Below are positions 25,040-36,591 of a stretch of 49,304 bases of DNA, one piece after another. The position numbers and the translations under genes are program-made. The stretch is from an uncultured Prochlorococcus sp. Its GTDB lineage: Bacteria; Cyanobacteriota; Cyanobacteriia; PCC-6307; Cyanobiaceae. Every line of letters starts with the position of its first letter. Within the stretch, counting starts at the first letter, position 1. The notes beneath the pieces were generated by a model that ran no database searches, had not been told where the DNA came from, and saw only the letters and a list, made by a program, of their open reading frames with translations. Location: positions 1 through 49,304 of the forward strand of contig CACNWH010000008.1 of the NCBI GenBank assembly GCA_902624105.1, read 5' to 3'.

Positions 25040-26809
25040 TTAATAATTTGATCCACTTTTACGATGATGTACTGCTGTTAAATCATCTTTATTAAGGACA
25101 TTTCCATAGTTTACCTCAGCATAAATTACCCAATGATCTCCACACTCCATTCTTTCTTTTACAGAAGCATCAAGCCATGCAAGGGAATCTGGAATTATTA
25201 TTTGTCCATTAGGTGTTTCTTCTGTCTCCAAACCTGCAAACCTATCCTCCCCTGGAGCAAAAGGTTTAGCGAATCTTTTCATTGGTTTCTTTAGGTTATT
25301 AGAACTAAGTATATTTAGAGCGAATGCATCTCCTATCTGCAAGAGAGATTCAACAGCTCTATCTTTTGCCACAGAAATACTTAAGCCAGGAGGAGAAAAG
25401 CTGGCTTGGCTTACCCACGAAGCTAACATTGCACTTTTAATGTTGTTTTCTCCTTTACCTTTAGAGGCTGTAAGTACGCATAAAGAACCTACTATTCTTC
25501 CGAGGGCTTGAAGAGTTGGATTAGTTTTACTTGATATCATTCCTGTATCAGAGCGTCTATTTTTTTGTTTAGATTTTTTAAGAATACTTCTTCCAAAATG
25601 AGTTCCAATCTCTTCGATTTCTTTAATTTTCGGTTTGTTGGGACTAAATTTCACTCTTATTGGGTCGAAACTAAAATCAAAGCCACCATCTTTTAATTTT
25701 GATTCGAGCATATCAATAGCTTCACCACTCCAGCCAAAACTTCCAAAAATGCCTATCGGCTTTTCTCTATCTCCCTCAGATAAAACACTCCCTAGAGCAC
25801 TGATTATTGGTGTAGGAGCATGTCCTCCCAATGTAGGTGATCCTAAAAGATATCCATCAGCTTCTTTGATAGTTTGAATTAAATCATCATTAGATGAAAA
25901 TTCGCAATTTATACTTTCAACTTCAACGGATGTTGACGTAATACCCTTGGCTAGGGCATCTCCAATGGAAGCAGTATTACCATATGCGCTAGCATAAATT
26001 AAAGCAACTTTGGGTCTGTTTATAGATAAATTTTCTCCCCAACGAATGTAATCATTTAAAAAGCTTTTCAAACTATATTCAATTGCGGGGCCGTGAAGTG
26101 GTGCAATGCATTTGATATCAAATTCAAATACTTTTTCAGAGAGAGAGGTAATTTGAGATGACATAGGAGCCATTAAGCAGTTATAGAAATGCTTCCTATC
26201 TGATTCTGTACTTATTCGATTATTCTCAGACCAATCTTCACTCGCAATATGGCATGAAAATAATTTTTCACTAAAAAGGTATCCATCATTCTTTTCAAAA
26301 ACTATTAAGCCGCCAGGCCATCGAGCAGTAGGAGCAGGGATTAATTGGAAACTATTATTTTTAAATTCAAGGGTGACTTCTTTTTTTATTACCTCTATAA
26401 CAGGCAAGCTTACTGATAGTTCATCTTTTTCACCAGGTTTTTTTTGTTTCCATAATTCACAAATAAGTTTGTTCCCTGGAACAGAGCTTGTAAGAATTAA
26501 ATTATTAAAGTAAGTTTTAATTTTTTTTATTGTTTCTACAATTTTTGGATTTATATGTCCAGTGAAAATATTAATTTTTTTTGGACTAAATTCATCAATA
26601 TAATTATTTATGATTTTGAGAAAAGAATCAAAATTATTTGTTTCTGGCGGGTGAATAATAATTAAGCAATCATCTTCAATAGAAAAGAATGTATTAAACG
26701 AAGTTCCTTGTTCAAGGTTAAATTCTAATTCAAATTTTTCCTTTTTTTTATCTAAAAATCTTATGCATTTAAGATTTTTCTTTAAAAAATATTGTTTTAT
26801 GTTATCCAT
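25040..26809 (-). CDS. flv1: Flavodiiron protein Flv1 (subunit of Mehler-like O2 reductase)
   Basis: 589 aa: an N-terminal metallo-beta-lactamase-like domain, a flavodoxin domain (ALIYASAYGNTASIGDAL, from about residue 265), and a C-terminal flavin reductase domain (GSLCVLTASKG...ASWVSQASFSPPGLSISVAKDRA). The canonical di-iron motif H-x-E-x-D-H reads H-I-N-P-K-I, so most ligands are lost; that loss is known for the Flv1/Flv2 class and separates it from the neighbour. With Flv3 it reduces O2 to water at the PSI acceptor side using NAD(P)H or reduced ferredoxin. It is 49 bases downstream of flv3. Confidence 0.93.
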   Translation of the reverse strand: MDNIKQYFLKKNLKCIRFLDKKKEKFELEFNLEQGTSFNTFFSIEDDCLIIIHPPETNNFDSFLKIINNYIDEFSPKKINIFTGHINPKIVETIKKIKTYFNNLILTSSVPGNKLICELWKQKKPGEKDELSVSLPVIEVIKKEVTLEFKNNSFQLIPAPTARWPGGLIVFEKNDGYLFSEKLFSCHIASEDWSENNRISTESDRKHFYNCLMAPMSSQITSLSEKVFEFDIKCIAPLHGPAIEYSLKSFLNDYIRWGENLSINRPKVALIYASAYGNTASIGDALAKGITSTSVEVESINCEFSSNDDLIQTIKEADGYLLGSPTLGGHAPTPIISALGSVLSEGDREKPIGIFGSFGWSGEAIDMLESKLKDGGFDFSFDPIRVKFSPNKPKIKEIEEIGTHFGRSILKKSKQKNRRSDTGMISSKTNPTLQALGRIVGSLCVLTASKGKGENNIKSAMLASWVSQASFSPPGLSISVAKDRAVESLLQIGDAFALNILSSNNLKKPMKRFAKPFAPGEDRFAGLETEETPNGQIIIPDSLAWLDASVKERMECGDHWVIYAEVNYGNVLNKDDLTAVHHRKSGSNY

Positions 26810-26858
26810 TTAGAATTTTTTATACTTTGGTTTATTTATAAACAAAGGCTATGTTTTG

Positions 26859-28679
26859 CTAGTAGTGATTTGCAACTTTTCTATGATGTACAGCAGTTTT
26901 GCAAGTTAGGTCAGAAACACTTCCATTTTCTACAATGCCATAAATTATCCAATGGTCAGGAGTCTCTAGCCTTGAAACAACTTTACAATCAAGGAAGGCT
27001 AAGGCTTCTGATAATACTGGTCCACCTTTAGCAAGATCTTTAATGATATCGACATCAGCAAATCTATCAGCACCTGGAGCAAATCTTTTTAAGAAATGTC
27101 TAAACATTTTTTGAAAATTATCTTCCCTTAAAATATTAATTACAAAAGTTTTATTTACTTGCATAAAGGATTCTATCGCTCTATCTTTTGCTACAGCAAC
27201 TGTAATACCAGGAGGGGAGAAGCTTGCTTGACTAACCCAGCTAGCAACCATCGCGCTTTGTCTTAAAGTTTCATCTGATCCTTCACTAGCTGTTACAACA
27301 TATAATCCTCCACTTAAGCGTCCTAATGCTCTGTCAAGATTTGCGTCAAGATTTTTAATCGTAGCAATATTTTTTTTCTTATTAATTAATTGACCAAGGT
27401 CTGTTCCTGCCTCTTCAAATTTTTGATAAATGATCGGATTAGGAGTTTCTTTTACTCTAAGAGGAGCTAAAGCTTCTTTTTGTTTTAATTCTCTTAATTT
27501 ATTCGCTAAGGAATCGATTGGCTCATCATTGCCTCCAAATGAATCATAGGTTGCGGTAAATTGCTTTGGTTTCAAAGCGGCAAATAGAGTACCAATTGAT
27601 TCTTGGATTTCAATATCTGAATTATTTGGCCATGTAGGAATTACAACTGCTTTGGCTTCGGTAATTAATGCAGTTAATTCTTGTGGATCAGAAGATCTTA
27701 AATCGACCAGTTGAACTTGAGCATCAGCTTTCCCAATACCATGTGATAATGCTTGGCTTAATCGATCACAAAATCCATAATCGCTTATGTAACAGACAGC
27801 TACGAAATCATTACCTTTGTTTTTGTTGTTACTCCATTCAGAATATTTATCTTTCCAAAAATCAACGTGGTTTTCAAGGATAGGTCCATGTCCAACAGCT
27901 ATAGCTTTAACTTCCGGTAATTTGTCAATTTTTTTAATAGCTTGTACAACACTTCTTGCATTTGGACCCATTAAGCAATCGTAATAAAAACGAAAATCCT
28001 TAAAAATTTCTTTTTGATTTGAATCATAAAATTCATTTGAGCAATAATGTAATCCGAAAGCATCACAGGTATAAAGGACTTTTGTCCCATGATCATACGA
28101 AAATATTGTATCTGGCCAATGTAAGTTTGGAGCACTAATGAATTCCATTCTATGATCTACACCGCTTTCGTTATTAATACCTAGATCTAAAAAATCTCCA
28201 CTTTTAACTTCTAGTCGATTAAATGGTCTATGTATTTGATCTTCAATAAATTTAAGTGCTATTTTTGAGCCAACTATAGTAATTTCAGGATTCAAGTCTA
28301 ATAAATCTGAAATTAGACCTGAATGGTCTGGTTCAGTATGACTAGATATTAAATAACTTATATTTTTAGGATTAATTTGTTTGATTAGACTTTCTAGCCA
28401 TAATTTTTCAAATTTAGAATGACTTGTATCTATTACGGCTGTTTTTTCACCTTCAACTATAAAACTATTGTATGTAGTACCATTTCTTAATCCAAACTCG
28501 ATATCAAATCTACTTCTATCCCAATCTAATGATCTTATAGCAGTGGTATCAGTTGTAAATGTTTTACATTGCACAGATAACTTCTGCTCAACATGTGACA
28601 AACTTGAAGTCTCGGTTTTTGTAGAAGATATCATAATACAAAAAACTTTATTTATTAACTTTAGTTGAGTAGAATACAA
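26859..28679 (-). CDS. flv3: Flavodiiron protein Flv3
   Basis: 606 aa, same three-domain plan as Flv1. The metallo-beta-lactamase-like domain retains SSHTEPDHSG, the intact H-x-E-x-D-H motif, together with a later GHGP histidine, so the di-iron site is probably functional. The flavodoxin domain is VAVCYISDYGFCDRLSQAL and the flavin reductase domain carries YVVTASEGSDE and ASWVSQASFSPPGITVAVAKDRA. The ATG at 28679 may be replaced by the ATG at 28634, since the 15 extra residues are not conserved. First gene of a three-gene cluster, divergent from alaS. Confidence 0.93.
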   Translation of the reverse strand: MYSTQLKLINKVFCIMISSTKTETSSLSHVEQKLSVQCKTFTTDTTAIRSLDWDRSRFDIEFGLRNGTTYNSFIVEGEKTAVIDTSHSKFEKLWLESLIKQINPKNISYLISSHTEPDHSGLISDLLDLNPEITIVGSKIALKFIEDQIHRPFNRLEVKSGDFLDLGINNESGVDHRMEFISAPNLHWPDTIFSYDHGTKVLYTCDAFGLHYCSNEFYDSNQKEIFKDFRFYYDCLMGPNARSVVQAIKKIDKLPEVKAIAVGHGPILENHVDFWKDKYSEWSNNKNKGNDFVAVCYISDYGFCDRLSQALSHGIGKADAQVQLVDLRSSDPQELTALITEAKAVVIPTWPNNSDIEIQESIGTLFAALKPKQFTATYDSFGGNDEPIDSLANKLRELKQKEALAPLRVKETPNPIIYQKFEEAGTDLGQLINKKKNIATIKNLDANLDRALGRLSGGLYVVTASEGSDETLRQSAMVASWVSQASFSPPGITVAVAKDRAIESFMQVNKTFVINILREDNFQKMFRHFLKRFAPGADRFADVDIIKDLAKGGPVLSEALAFLDCKVVSRLETPDHWIIYGIVENGSVSDLTCKTAVHHRKVANHY

Positions 28680-28754
28680 TTTCGCGTGATTTTCGTGATG
28701 AAATGCAAGAAATTGTTTATTTCTTAATTATTTAATTCACAACTTAATCTATAA

Positions 28755-31403
28755 ATGGCAACTGTTATCGAAAAATATCCTCAGTCTGGAGATGAAATAA
28801 GAAAGGCTTTTTTAGAGTTTTATGAAAAAAAGGCGCATAAAGTTATTCCAAGTTCATCATTAATACCTGATGATCCTACTGTTTTACTTACGATTGCTGG
28901 AATGCTTCCTTTTAAATCTGTTTTTCTGGGTTTAAAAGAAAAACCATCAAATAGAGCCACCTCAAGTCAGAAATGTATTAGAACTAATGACATTGAGAAT
29001 GTTGGAGTGACTGCAAGACATCATACTTTCTTTGAAATGTTAGGAAACTTTTCATTTGGTGATTATTTTAAAAGAGATGCAATTGAATGGGCCTGGGAAT
29101 TAGTGACTAATGTTTATCATTTGGATAAAAAGAATATTGTAATAAGTGTTTTCAATAAAGATTCAGAATCAAAAAAGATATGGGCAGAAAATATTGGTAT
29201 AGAAAGAGAAAAAATTGTCCAATTAGGGGAAAAGGATAATTTTTGGTCTTCTGGGCCAACTGGACCATGTGGTCCATGTTCAGAGCTTTATTACGATTTT
29301 TATCCTGAAAGAGGTATGAATAATATTGATTTAGATGATGATGATCGATTTATAGAATTTTATAACTTAGTTTTCATGCAATATAATCGTGATCCTAATG
29401 GTTCATTAACTGATCTTAAATATAAAAATATCGATACGGGAATGGGCTTAGAACGTATGGCTCAAATACTTCAAAAAAAGAAAAATAATTATGAAACAGA
29501 TTTAATATTCCCTATTATTGAAAAATCATCCCAGTTATCAAAAATTGATTATTTCTCTGCAAATTCTAATCAAAAAGCATCTTTAAAAATACTTGGTGAT
29601 CATACAAGAGCTATCATCCATTTAATTTCAGATGGTGTCATTGCAAGTAATTTAGGAAGAGGTTATATATTACGTAGATTGCTAAGAAGAATGATAAGAC
29701 ATGGAAAGTTATTAGGAATAAAAGATAAATTTATTTCTCAATTAGCATTAGTTGGTATTCAACTTATGAAGAATACATATCCTGAATTACAAAATAATTC
29801 AAAAAGAATTTTTAGTGAGATAGATATTGAAGAACAAAGATTTCTTAATACATTAGAGCGAGGTGAAAAGTTATTAAATGAAATTATTGCTTCTGGAGTA
29901 AAATTAATTTCTGGAACTCAAGCTTTTGAGCTTTACGATACTTATGGTTTTCCTTTGGAACTCACAAAAGAAATTTTAGATGAAAAAAATATAGAGGTTG
30001 ATCTAAAAGGTTTTGAGAGAGAAATGAACTCTCAAAGAGCCAGAGCTAAGGCTGCATCTCAAACAGTTGATTTAACCTTAGAGGGATCTATCGAGAGAGA
30101 GATTGAATTATTTGAAAAAACAAATTTTGTAGGATATGAATTTTTAAATACTGAAGGAAATATAAATGGAATATTTATCAATTCAAATTCTGTAGAAAAT
30201 GCTTCTGAAGGTGAAACTGTACAAGTTGTTTTAAATCAAACATCTTTTTATGCTGAGTCTGGAGGACAAATTGGTGATGTTGGGGTAATAATTTCAGATA
30301 ATGCGGAAATATTAGTCAAAAAAGTAATAAAGAAAAAAGATATTTTTTTACATTATGGAATTATTCAAAGAGGAAGTATAAAAATAAATCAGCTCGTAGA
30401 GACTAGAGTTGATAAATCTAAAAGAGTAAAGGCTGAATCAAATCATACTGCTACACATTTGTTACAGTCAGCACTAAAACTTGTAGTAGATGAAAGCGTT
30501 AGTCAAAGAGGATCGATGGTTGCTTTTAATAAATTAAGATTTGATTTTAATTCGCCGAATCCTGTTTCAGAAAATCAAATTTTGGATATTGAAAAGCTTG
30601 TAAATAAATGGATCTTGGAGAATCATTCTATTTACATAAAAATGATGAAGAAAGATGATGCTTTAAAAGCAGGAGCATTAGCAATGTTTGGAGAAAAATA
30701 TGGCGAAATTGTAAGAGTAGTTGATGTCCCAGGTGTTTCTATGGAACTTTGTGGAGGCACTCATGTCAAAAGAACATCAGAATTAGGATGCTTTAAAATA
30801 ATAAGCGAAATTGGTATATCCTCTGGCATAAGAAGAATTGAGGCCTTATCTGGACAGTCAATATTATCTTATTTGAGTGAAAATATTGCAGTAATTAATA
30901 AACTAAATGACTTGTTAAAATCGAATTCAAATCAATTATTTGAAAGAGTAAGTGCACTTCAGTTTGAATTAATTAATAAAAATCAAGAGATTAAAAAAAT
31001 AAACTCTGAATTAGCTTCTCTCAAATATATGTCTTTACTATCTTCTGTTGAAATAATCTCTTCTTGCTCGACAATAATCCATCAACTAGATGGATTAGAT
31101 GGAAAGATGTTGCAGTCTGCTGGCCTAGACTTAATTTCCAAACTTGGCTCAAATAGTGCTGTTGTTATTGGTGGGATTCCTGATGAGAAAAATAAAAAGC
31201 TTTTATTTGTAGTCTCTCTCGGGAGTGATTTGGTTAGAAGAGGTTTCCATGCAGGTAAAATCGTTAATAATATTGCTGCGATTTGTACGGGAGGTGGAGG
31301 AGGTAAACCAAGTATTGCGCAAGCAGGAGCTAAAAATATTGATAAGATTGATGAGGCCTTCAAATATGCTAAGGATTTTTTGTTAGAAAATTTGAATAAT
31401 TAG
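28755..31403 (+). CDS. alaS: Alanyl-tRNA synthetase
   Basis: 882 aa, full length for class II AlaRS. It has the catalytic core with [56 protein letters not shown] and GMGLERMAQ, the editing domain with [14 protein letters not shown] and [14 protein letters not shown] (a Cys and two His for Zn), and the C-terminal oligomerisation domain ending [16 protein letters not shown]. The TAG stop overlaps the speA stop by four bases (TTAG). Confidence 0.97.
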   Translation: MATVIEKYPQSGDEIRKAFLEFYEKKAHKVIPSSSLIPDDPTVLLTIAGMLPFKSVFLGLKEKPSNRATSSQKCIRTNDIENVGVTARHHTFFEMLGNFSFGDYFKRDAIEWAWELVTNVYHLDKKNIVISVFNKDSESKKIWAENIGIEREKIVQLGEKDNFWSSGPTGPCGPCSELYYDFYPERGMNNIDLDDDDRFIEFYNLVFMQYNRDPNGSLTDLKYKNIDTGMGLERMAQILQKKKNNYETDLIFPIIEKSSQLSKIDYFSANSNQKASLKILGDHTRAIIHLISDGVIASNLGRGYILRRLLRRMIRHGKLLGIKDKFISQLALVGIQLMKNTYPELQNNSKRIFSEIDIEEQRFLNTLERGEKLLNEIIASGVKLISGTQAFELYDTYGFPLELTKEILDEKNIEVDLKGFEREMNSQRARAKAASQTVDLTLEGSIEREIELFEKTNFVGYEFLNTEGNINGIFINSNSVENASEGETVQVVLNQTSFYAESGGQIGDVGVIISDNAEILVKKVIKKKDIFLHYGIIQRGSIKINQLVETRVDKSKRVKAESNHTATHLLQSALKLVVDESVSQRGSMVAFNKLRFDFNSPNPVSENQILDIEKLVNKWILENHSIYIKMMKKDDALKAGALAMFGEKYGEIVRVVDVPGVSMELCGGTHVKRTSELGCFKIISEIGISSGIRRIEALSGQSILSYLSENIAVINKLNDLLKSNSNQLFERVSALQFELINKNQEIKKINSELASLKYMSLLSSVEIISSCSTIIHQLDGLDGKMLQSAGLDLISKLGSNSAVVIGGIPDEKNKKLLFVVSLGSDLVRRGFHAGKIVNNIAAICTGGGGGKPSIAQAGAKNIDKIDEAFKYAKDFLLENLNN

Positions 31404-33346
31404 CTTGCTAAGTAAGTGCTATTTCTCAAGCTAGTTTCTATTTGAGCTAATAATTTTTGAGACTCTTCAATAGTTAAAGTGCCATTACTAATAGCAGATT
31501 CAATTTTCAATCTAATCATTTCTACTAAATCATCAGATTTGTAATCTAAAACTTTTAAGACATCAGTTTTGCTGTCTTCTTTGATCATGTCACTAATTTT
31601 GTAACTATTATTCTGATTAATATCAATATGAATGATATTTGTATTGCCGAATAAATTATGTAGATTGCTTAAGGCTTCTTGATATGCTCCAGCTAAGAAT
31701 ATACCAATATAATATTCTTGATTATCAATTAACTCATGCAGTTTAAGAAGAGTTTTGATATCTCCATTGTTTATAAAATTATTTATTTTACCATCAGAGT
31801 CACATGTTAAATCTGCGAAAGTTGCATTTACTAAAGGTTTTTCTTTATGTCTATGAATTGGAATAATTGGAAAAACCTGATTAATTGCCCAGGTATCTGG
31901 AGTTGATTGAAAAATTGAAAAATTTGCATAATAAGTTGAAGCAAGAATTTTATTTATATCTTTTAAATCTGAATGTTCAATACCTTTAATTTCAATAATG
32001 TTTGCGATTTCTTTTGCACATGCCCAATGTATTTTCTCTGCTAAAGCTCTTTCCTGAAGGCTAGCGAAGCCTAATCTAAATCCATTAAAAGAATCTTCTT
32101 TAAATTTTTTCGCGTCATTCCATAATTCAATTATTTTTGATAAATCCAAGTCATTTTGACTATTTAATTTTAATTGGTTTAATGTTTCAATAAGATTTTT
32201 GATGATAAGGGATGATTCTCTTAATTCAGAAACATCAATCTTATAGTCTTCATTACTTTTGCCTAAAATATTGAAAATTAAGACAGAGCAGTGGCTAGTG
32301 ATCGATCTCCCGCTTTCAGTAATTATCACGGGATGTTTAACATTATTTTGATCGCATGAATCTTTAATAGTAGCGACAACATCATTTGCATAATTCTGCA
32401 AAGAGTAGTTAGTAGAATTATCTGAAGAGGTTTTACTCCCGTCATAATCTATACCTAAGCCACCTCCAACATCTAAATACTCCATAGGAGCACCAAGTTT
32501 TGCAAGCTCAACAAATATTTGACTAGCCTCTTGTAAAGCATCTTTAATTATTTTTATATCACTGATCTGACTCCCAATATGAAAATGTAATAGTTTTAGT
32601 TCTTTTAATAAATCTGCTTTCTTTAGATCTTGAATTGTCAGAATAATTTCTGGAGCAGACAGTCCAAATTTAGATTTCTCTCCTACCGATTTACTCCATC
32701 TACCTATACTCTTACTGGAAAGCTTAGATCTAATTCCAATTAAAGGTGTTGACCCTAATTTTTTTGCAGCTTCAATAATTCTTTTTACTTCTTCTCTTTG
32801 CTCAATAACAACGATTGGCTTTTTTTCTAGCTTCCTTGCAAGGATTGCCATTTCTATATAGTTATTGTCTTTATATCCGTTACATATAAGCAGTGAGTTT
32901 TCATTTTTAAGATTTGATAAGCCAATGATAAATTCTGATTTACTTCCAACTTCTAATCCAAAATTCCATTCGGAACCATATTCAATAATTTTTTCAACCA
33001 AATTTTTTTGTTGATTACATTTGATAGGAAATACTCCTTGATAAACATTGTTATATGAATATGTTGTGATAGCTTGTTCAAAAGAATTATTTAACTCTTT
33101 GATCCGATCTTTTAAAATGTCATTAAATCTAATAATTAGTGGTGGATTAACTTTTCTACTTTTTATTTCTTGAATAAGTTGATATAGATCGATTTTTTTA
33201 TTCGAATTTTCTGCAGAGGCTACAGCAATATTTCCATGTTCATTTATGCAGAAATATTTATGCCCCCATTTATCTATGTTGTAATAATTATTACTGTCTT
33301 GTATAGTCCAATTTTTAGTTGTTTTTTTAGATTGAGAATTTTTCAA
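31400..33346 (-). CDS. speA: Biosynthetic arginine decarboxylase
   Basis: PLP-dependent enzyme, 648 aa, fold type III, converting arginine to agmatine at the entry to polyamine synthesis. The barrel has [20 protein letters not shown], with the PLP lysine in that block, and [12 protein letters not shown], followed by [14 protein letters not shown], all conserved in this family. The C-terminal part has the active-site region with [17 protein letters not shown] and a conserved ADLTCDSDG. The C-terminal stop shares TTAG with alaS. It diverges from ndk with about 121 bases between. Confidence 0.95.
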   Translation of the reverse strand: MKNSQSKKTTKNWTIQDSNNYYNIDKWGHKYFCINEHGNIAVASAENSNKKIDLYQLIQEIKSRKVNPPLIIRFNDILKDRIKELNNSFEQAITTYSYNNVYQGVFPIKCNQQKNLVEKIIEYGSEWNFGLEVGSKSEFIIGLSNLKNENSLLICNGYKDNNYIEMAILARKLEKKPIVVIEQREEVKRIIEAAKKLGSTPLIGIRSKLSSKSIGRWSKSVGEKSKFGLSAPEIILTIQDLKKADLLKELKLLHFHIGSQISDIKIIKDALQEASQIFVELAKLGAPMEYLDVGGGLGIDYDGSKTSSDNSTNYSLQNYANDVVATIKDSCDQNNVKHPVIITESGRSITSHCSVLIFNILGKSNEDYKIDVSELRESSLIIKNLIETLNQLKLNSQNDLDLSKIIELWNDAKKFKEDSFNGFRLGFASLQERALAEKIHWACAKEIANIIEIKGIEHSDLKDINKILASTYYANFSIFQSTPDTWAINQVFPIIPIHRHKEKPLVNATFADLTCDSDGKINNFINNGDIKTLLKLHELIDNQEYYIGIFLAGAYQEALSNLHNLFGNTNIIHIDINQNNSYKISDMIKEDSKTDVLKVLDYKSDDLVEMIRLKIESAISNGTLTIEESQKLLAQIETSLRNSTYLAS

Positions 33347-33467
33347 TTTATAGATTAATTAAGTTAGTTTTTCTTAGAGTTTCGGTAGAATATAAATAAT
33401 ATTTTAATCAATACTTGCCAAGATGCTACTTGAACAACGAATATACATAAAGAAATTTTTTTACTAA

Positions 33468-33926
33468 ATGCATCAAGAGAAAACTTTTATTGCCATAAAA
33501 CCAGATGGGGTACAAAGAGGCTTTATATCTGAGATTATTGGTAGGTTTGAGAGAAAAGGTTTCAAATTAGTAGCTTTAAAACAATTGATACCTTCTAAAG
33601 AATTAGCACAAAAACATTATGGTGTTCATAAAGAAAGACCATTCTTTAATGATCTTGTTGATTTCATTTCTAGTGGACCAGTAGTTGCGATGGTTTGGGA
33701 GGGTGAAGGTGTAATTTCTAGTGCGAGGAAAATCATTGGTGCAACAAAACCTTTAGAGGCTGAGCCTGGAACTATTAGAGGAGATCTAGCTGTAAACATT
33801 GGAAGAAATATAATTCATGGTTCTGATGGTCCTGATACTGCCTCTTTTGAAATAAATCTCTGGTTTAATAACGAGGAGATTTGCGATTGGAATCCATCTG
33901 ATAGTATTTGGAGGGTTGAAAATTAG
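33468..33926 (+). CDS. ndk: Nucleoside diphosphate kinase
   Basis: 152 aa. ATP-dependent NTP pool enzyme with the classic [15 protein letters not shown] start, [11 protein letters not shown] loop, and the phosphorylated histidine H117 in NIIHGSD. The length and motif set are exactly those of the family. Its stop overlaps the stop of the convergent oxidase gene in TTAG. Confidence 0.97.
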   Translation: MHQEKTFIAIKPDGVQRGFISEIIGRFERKGFKLVALKQLIPSKELAQKHYGVHKERPFFNDLVDFISSGPVVAMVWEGEGVISSARKIIGATKPLEAEPGTIRGDLAVNIGRNIIHGSDGPDTASFEINLWFNNEEICDWNPSDSIWRVEN

Positions 33927-35053
33927 CTAATTGCTGAGAATCTTTTCAGGCTAAAATTATTTATGAATTTTTGTTCTGATTCTTTCAGGTGCTCGTTTTG
34001 GATGAATTTATACATAATATTACTTGTTATGGCTGAAAAAAGAACACCATTTCTATAGTGACCAGTAGCAATAAAAAGGTTTCTAATTTTAGATTCTCCA
34101 ATAATGGGCTTTAAGTCTGGAGTGGAAGGCCTAAATCCCCACCAATGTTCCATTTGAGGCCAAAGTATTGCTTCGGGGAATAGAGAATTGATCCCTATTT
34201 GTAGTTCTTTGATCCCTTGTGGAGTATTACCTTTATTGAAATTAGCATTTTTTTCTACAGTGGCTCCTACGACGATCAACCCATCTTCTCTTGGGACTAA
34301 ATATGTTTTTGGACCAAATAAAATTTTATTTAGTTTTTTTATAGGACCTTGTATCGATAGCATTTGACCTTTAACTGGATCAATGGGTATTTCGTTGACT
34401 ACTTGTTTACTCCATGCACCACAGCAGACAATAGCTTTCTTACAAAAGATTGACTGAGTTTCACCAGTGGCATTTAGAATATTAACTCCAACAAAGTGAT
34501 TTTTTTCTGAAATTATTTCTTTAATTTCTGAACCTTCTTGAAACTTCACATTATTGACTGTGCATGCAATTTCTAAAGCTCGCATGAGTCTTCTTCTATT
34601 ATCGATTTGCCCATCTTGCGCAAATAATAATCCATGCTTCCAACTTTTATTCAGTCCATGGATTTCTCTATTTAAATCATTTTGATTTAGGTATTGTCCG
34701 TATTCATATGTTGGAAATTTTTTTAAATTTTTTATACTTTTAAAAGGCAATAAAATTCCGCACTGTTTTAAGCCGCAATTAATGCCGCTATCGTTTTCAA
34801 TATTTTTAATCCATTCTGGTATTAATTTTTGACTGGCTTTACCAAAATCGAGTAAATCATCTTCAAGACCTTCTGCATGAGGAGCTAGCATTCCTGCAGC
34901 AACAAACCCTGCAGCTTCAGATCTATTCCTGCTGATTATCTGTACCTTATAGTTTTTTCTTGCAAATTCGTAAGCTATAGATAATCCTATTAAACCGCCT
35001 CCAAGTATCAAGATTGAATTCTCTATCTCTGAATTCATACAATTATTTTCCAA
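33923..35053 (-). CDS. thiO: FAD-dependent amino acid oxidase, ThiO (glycine oxidase)-like
   Basis: 376 aa DAO-family flavoprotein. The N-terminal dinucleotide motif [16 protein letters not shown] binds FAD; the middle has GILLPF and [13 protein letters not shown]; the C-terminal part has [26 protein letters not shown] and [15 protein letters not shown], typical of ThiO/DadA oxidases. ThiO makes the imine of glycine for the thiazole of thiamine, the proposed role here, in line with the linked thiL; another small amino acid as substrate cannot be excluded. Confidence 0.85.
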   Translation of the reverse strand: MENNCMNSEIENSILILGGGLIGLSIAYEFARKNYKVQIISRNRSEAAGFVAAGMLAPHAEGLEDDLLDFGKASQKLIPEWIKNIENDSGINCGLKQCGILLPFKSIKNLKKFPTYEYGQYLNQNDLNREIHGLNKSWKHGLLFAQDGQIDNRRRLMRALEIACTVNNVKFQEGSEIKEIISEKNHFVGVNILNATGETQSIFCKKAIVCCGAWSKQVVNEIPIDPVKGQMLSIQGPIKKLNKILFGPKTYLVPREDGLIVVGATVEKNANFNKGNTPQGIKELQIGINSLFPEAILWPQMEHWWGFRPSTPDLKPIIGESKIRNLFIATGHYRNGVLFSAITSNIMYKFIQNEHLKESEQKFINNFSLKRFSAIS

Positions 35054-35118
35054 ATTATCAAATGTTGATACTCTTTTAACTTATATCTCATAGTATTTAA
35101 TTAGGAAACATTTTGTTA

Positions 35119-36591
35119 ATGAAAAATTCTAAATCTTGGGAAGCAGTTATTGGTCTAGAGACTCATGTACAGCTTAGTACTAAAAGTAAAATTTTTACAT
35201 CTGCTTCAACTGCATTTGGAGATGATCCTAATACTCATATTGATCCAGTTGTTTGCGGCTTGCCAGGAACTCTTCCAGTATTAAACCAGAAGGTTTTAGA
35301 ATACGCAGTTAAAACTTCATTAGCTTTAAATTTACATGTTGCCGAACATTGTAAATTTGATAGAAAACAATATTTTTATCCAGATTTACCTAAGAATTAT
35401 CAAATCTCACAATTTGATGAGCCATTGGCTGAAAATGGTTGGTTAGAAGTCGAAGTAGCAGAAAAAGGAAAAGAAACTTATATAAAAAAAATCGGTATCG
35501 AAAGACTTCATATGGAGGAAGATGCTGGGAAGCTTGTTCATGCTGGAAGTGATCGCTTAGCAGGTTCAAAATATTCTCTTGTAGACTATAATAGAGCTGG
35601 TATAGCTTTAGTTGAGATAGTTAGTAAGCCTGATATAAGAACTGGGAGAGAAGCTTCTGAATATGCTTCTGAGATAAGAAGAACTGTAAGATATCTTGGG
35701 GTTTCAGATGGCAATATGCAAGAAGGTTCATTAAGGTGTGACGTGAATATCTCAGTGAGAAGAGGACCTGAAGCACCTTTTGGTACAAAAGTAGAAATTA
35801 AAAATATGAATTCATTCTCAGCCATTCAAAAGGCCTGTGAATATGAAATTGAAAGGCAGATTGGTGTCTATGAAGAAGGCGGTGAAATATTTCAAGAAAC
35901 AAGATTATGGGATGAATCAAAGCAAATTACGAAGAGTATGAGGATGAAAGAGGGTAGTAGTGATTATAGATATTTCCCTGATCCAGATTTAGGACCAATA
36001 GAAATTTCAAAAGAGCAAAGAAATTTTTGGCTAAAAGAACTACCAGAATTACCTGCTCAAAAGAGAGAAAAATACGTTAAAGAATTTGGACTTTCAGCTT
36101 ATGATGCAAGAGTTTTATCAGATGAGATTTGTATGGCAATTTTTTTTGAGACCACTGTAAAATATGGTGCAGATGTAAAATTAGCCGCAAATTGGATAAC
36201 AGGTGATATTGCAGGATATTTAAAAGCTAACAAACTAAATTTTAATAATATAAAGTTAACTCCACAAAATCTTTCAGAGATGATTCAATTAATAACTTCA
36301 AATATTATTAGTGGAAAAATAGCTAAAGAAATTTTACCTGAAATTATTGAAAATAATCTATCACCTAAAAAGTTAGTAGATGATAGAAATTTGGGAATGA
36401 TCAGTGATTCATCCAGTATTTTGCCTTTAGTTGAAGAGGTTATTAATAACAATCCCAATGAAGTTCAAGCTTTTAAAAATGGTAAAACAAAATTATTAGG
36501 ATTTTTTGTTGGACAACTTATGAAGAAAACAAGAGGGAAAGCTGATCCAAAGCTTGTTAATAAACTTATATCCGAGAAATTAGCAGACTAA
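35119..36591 (+). CDS. gatB: Aspartyl/glutamyl-tRNA amidotransferase subunit B
   Basis: 490 aa from the ATG at 35119; the frame opens with a TTG two codons upstream. GatB carries the kinase-like activity of the GatCAB complex, which converts Glu-tRNA-Gln and Asp-tRNA-Asn. It has WEAVIGLETHVQL, CGLPGTLPVLN, RKQYFYPDLPKNYQISQF, the GSLRCDVNISVR block and KSMRMKEGSSDYRYFPDPDL, then the C-terminal tRNA-binding tail domain. The gatA and gatC genes are not in the window. The last bases CTAA are shared with the end of coaE. Confidence 0.96.
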   Translation: MKNSKSWEAVIGLETHVQLSTKSKIFTSASTAFGDDPNTHIDPVVCGLPGTLPVLNQKVLEYAVKTSLALNLHVAEHCKFDRKQYFYPDLPKNYQISQFDEPLAENGWLEVEVAEKGKETYIKKIGIERLHMEEDAGKLVHAGSDRLAGSKYSLVDYNRAGIALVEIVSKPDIRTGREASEYASEIRRTVRYLGVSDGNMQEGSLRCDVNISVRRGPEAPFGTKVEIKNMNSFSAIQKACEYEIERQIGVYEEGGEIFQETRLWDESKQITKSMRMKEGSSDYRYFPDPDLGPIEISKEQRNFWLKELPELPAQKREKYVKEFGLSAYDARVLSDEICMAIFFETTVKYGADVKLAANWITGDIAGYLKANKLNFNNIKLTPQNLSEMIQLITSNIISGKIAKEILPEIIENNLSPKKLVDDRNLGMISDSSSILPLVEEVINNNPNEVQAFKNGKTKLLGFFVGQLMKKTRGKADPKLVNKLISEKLAD

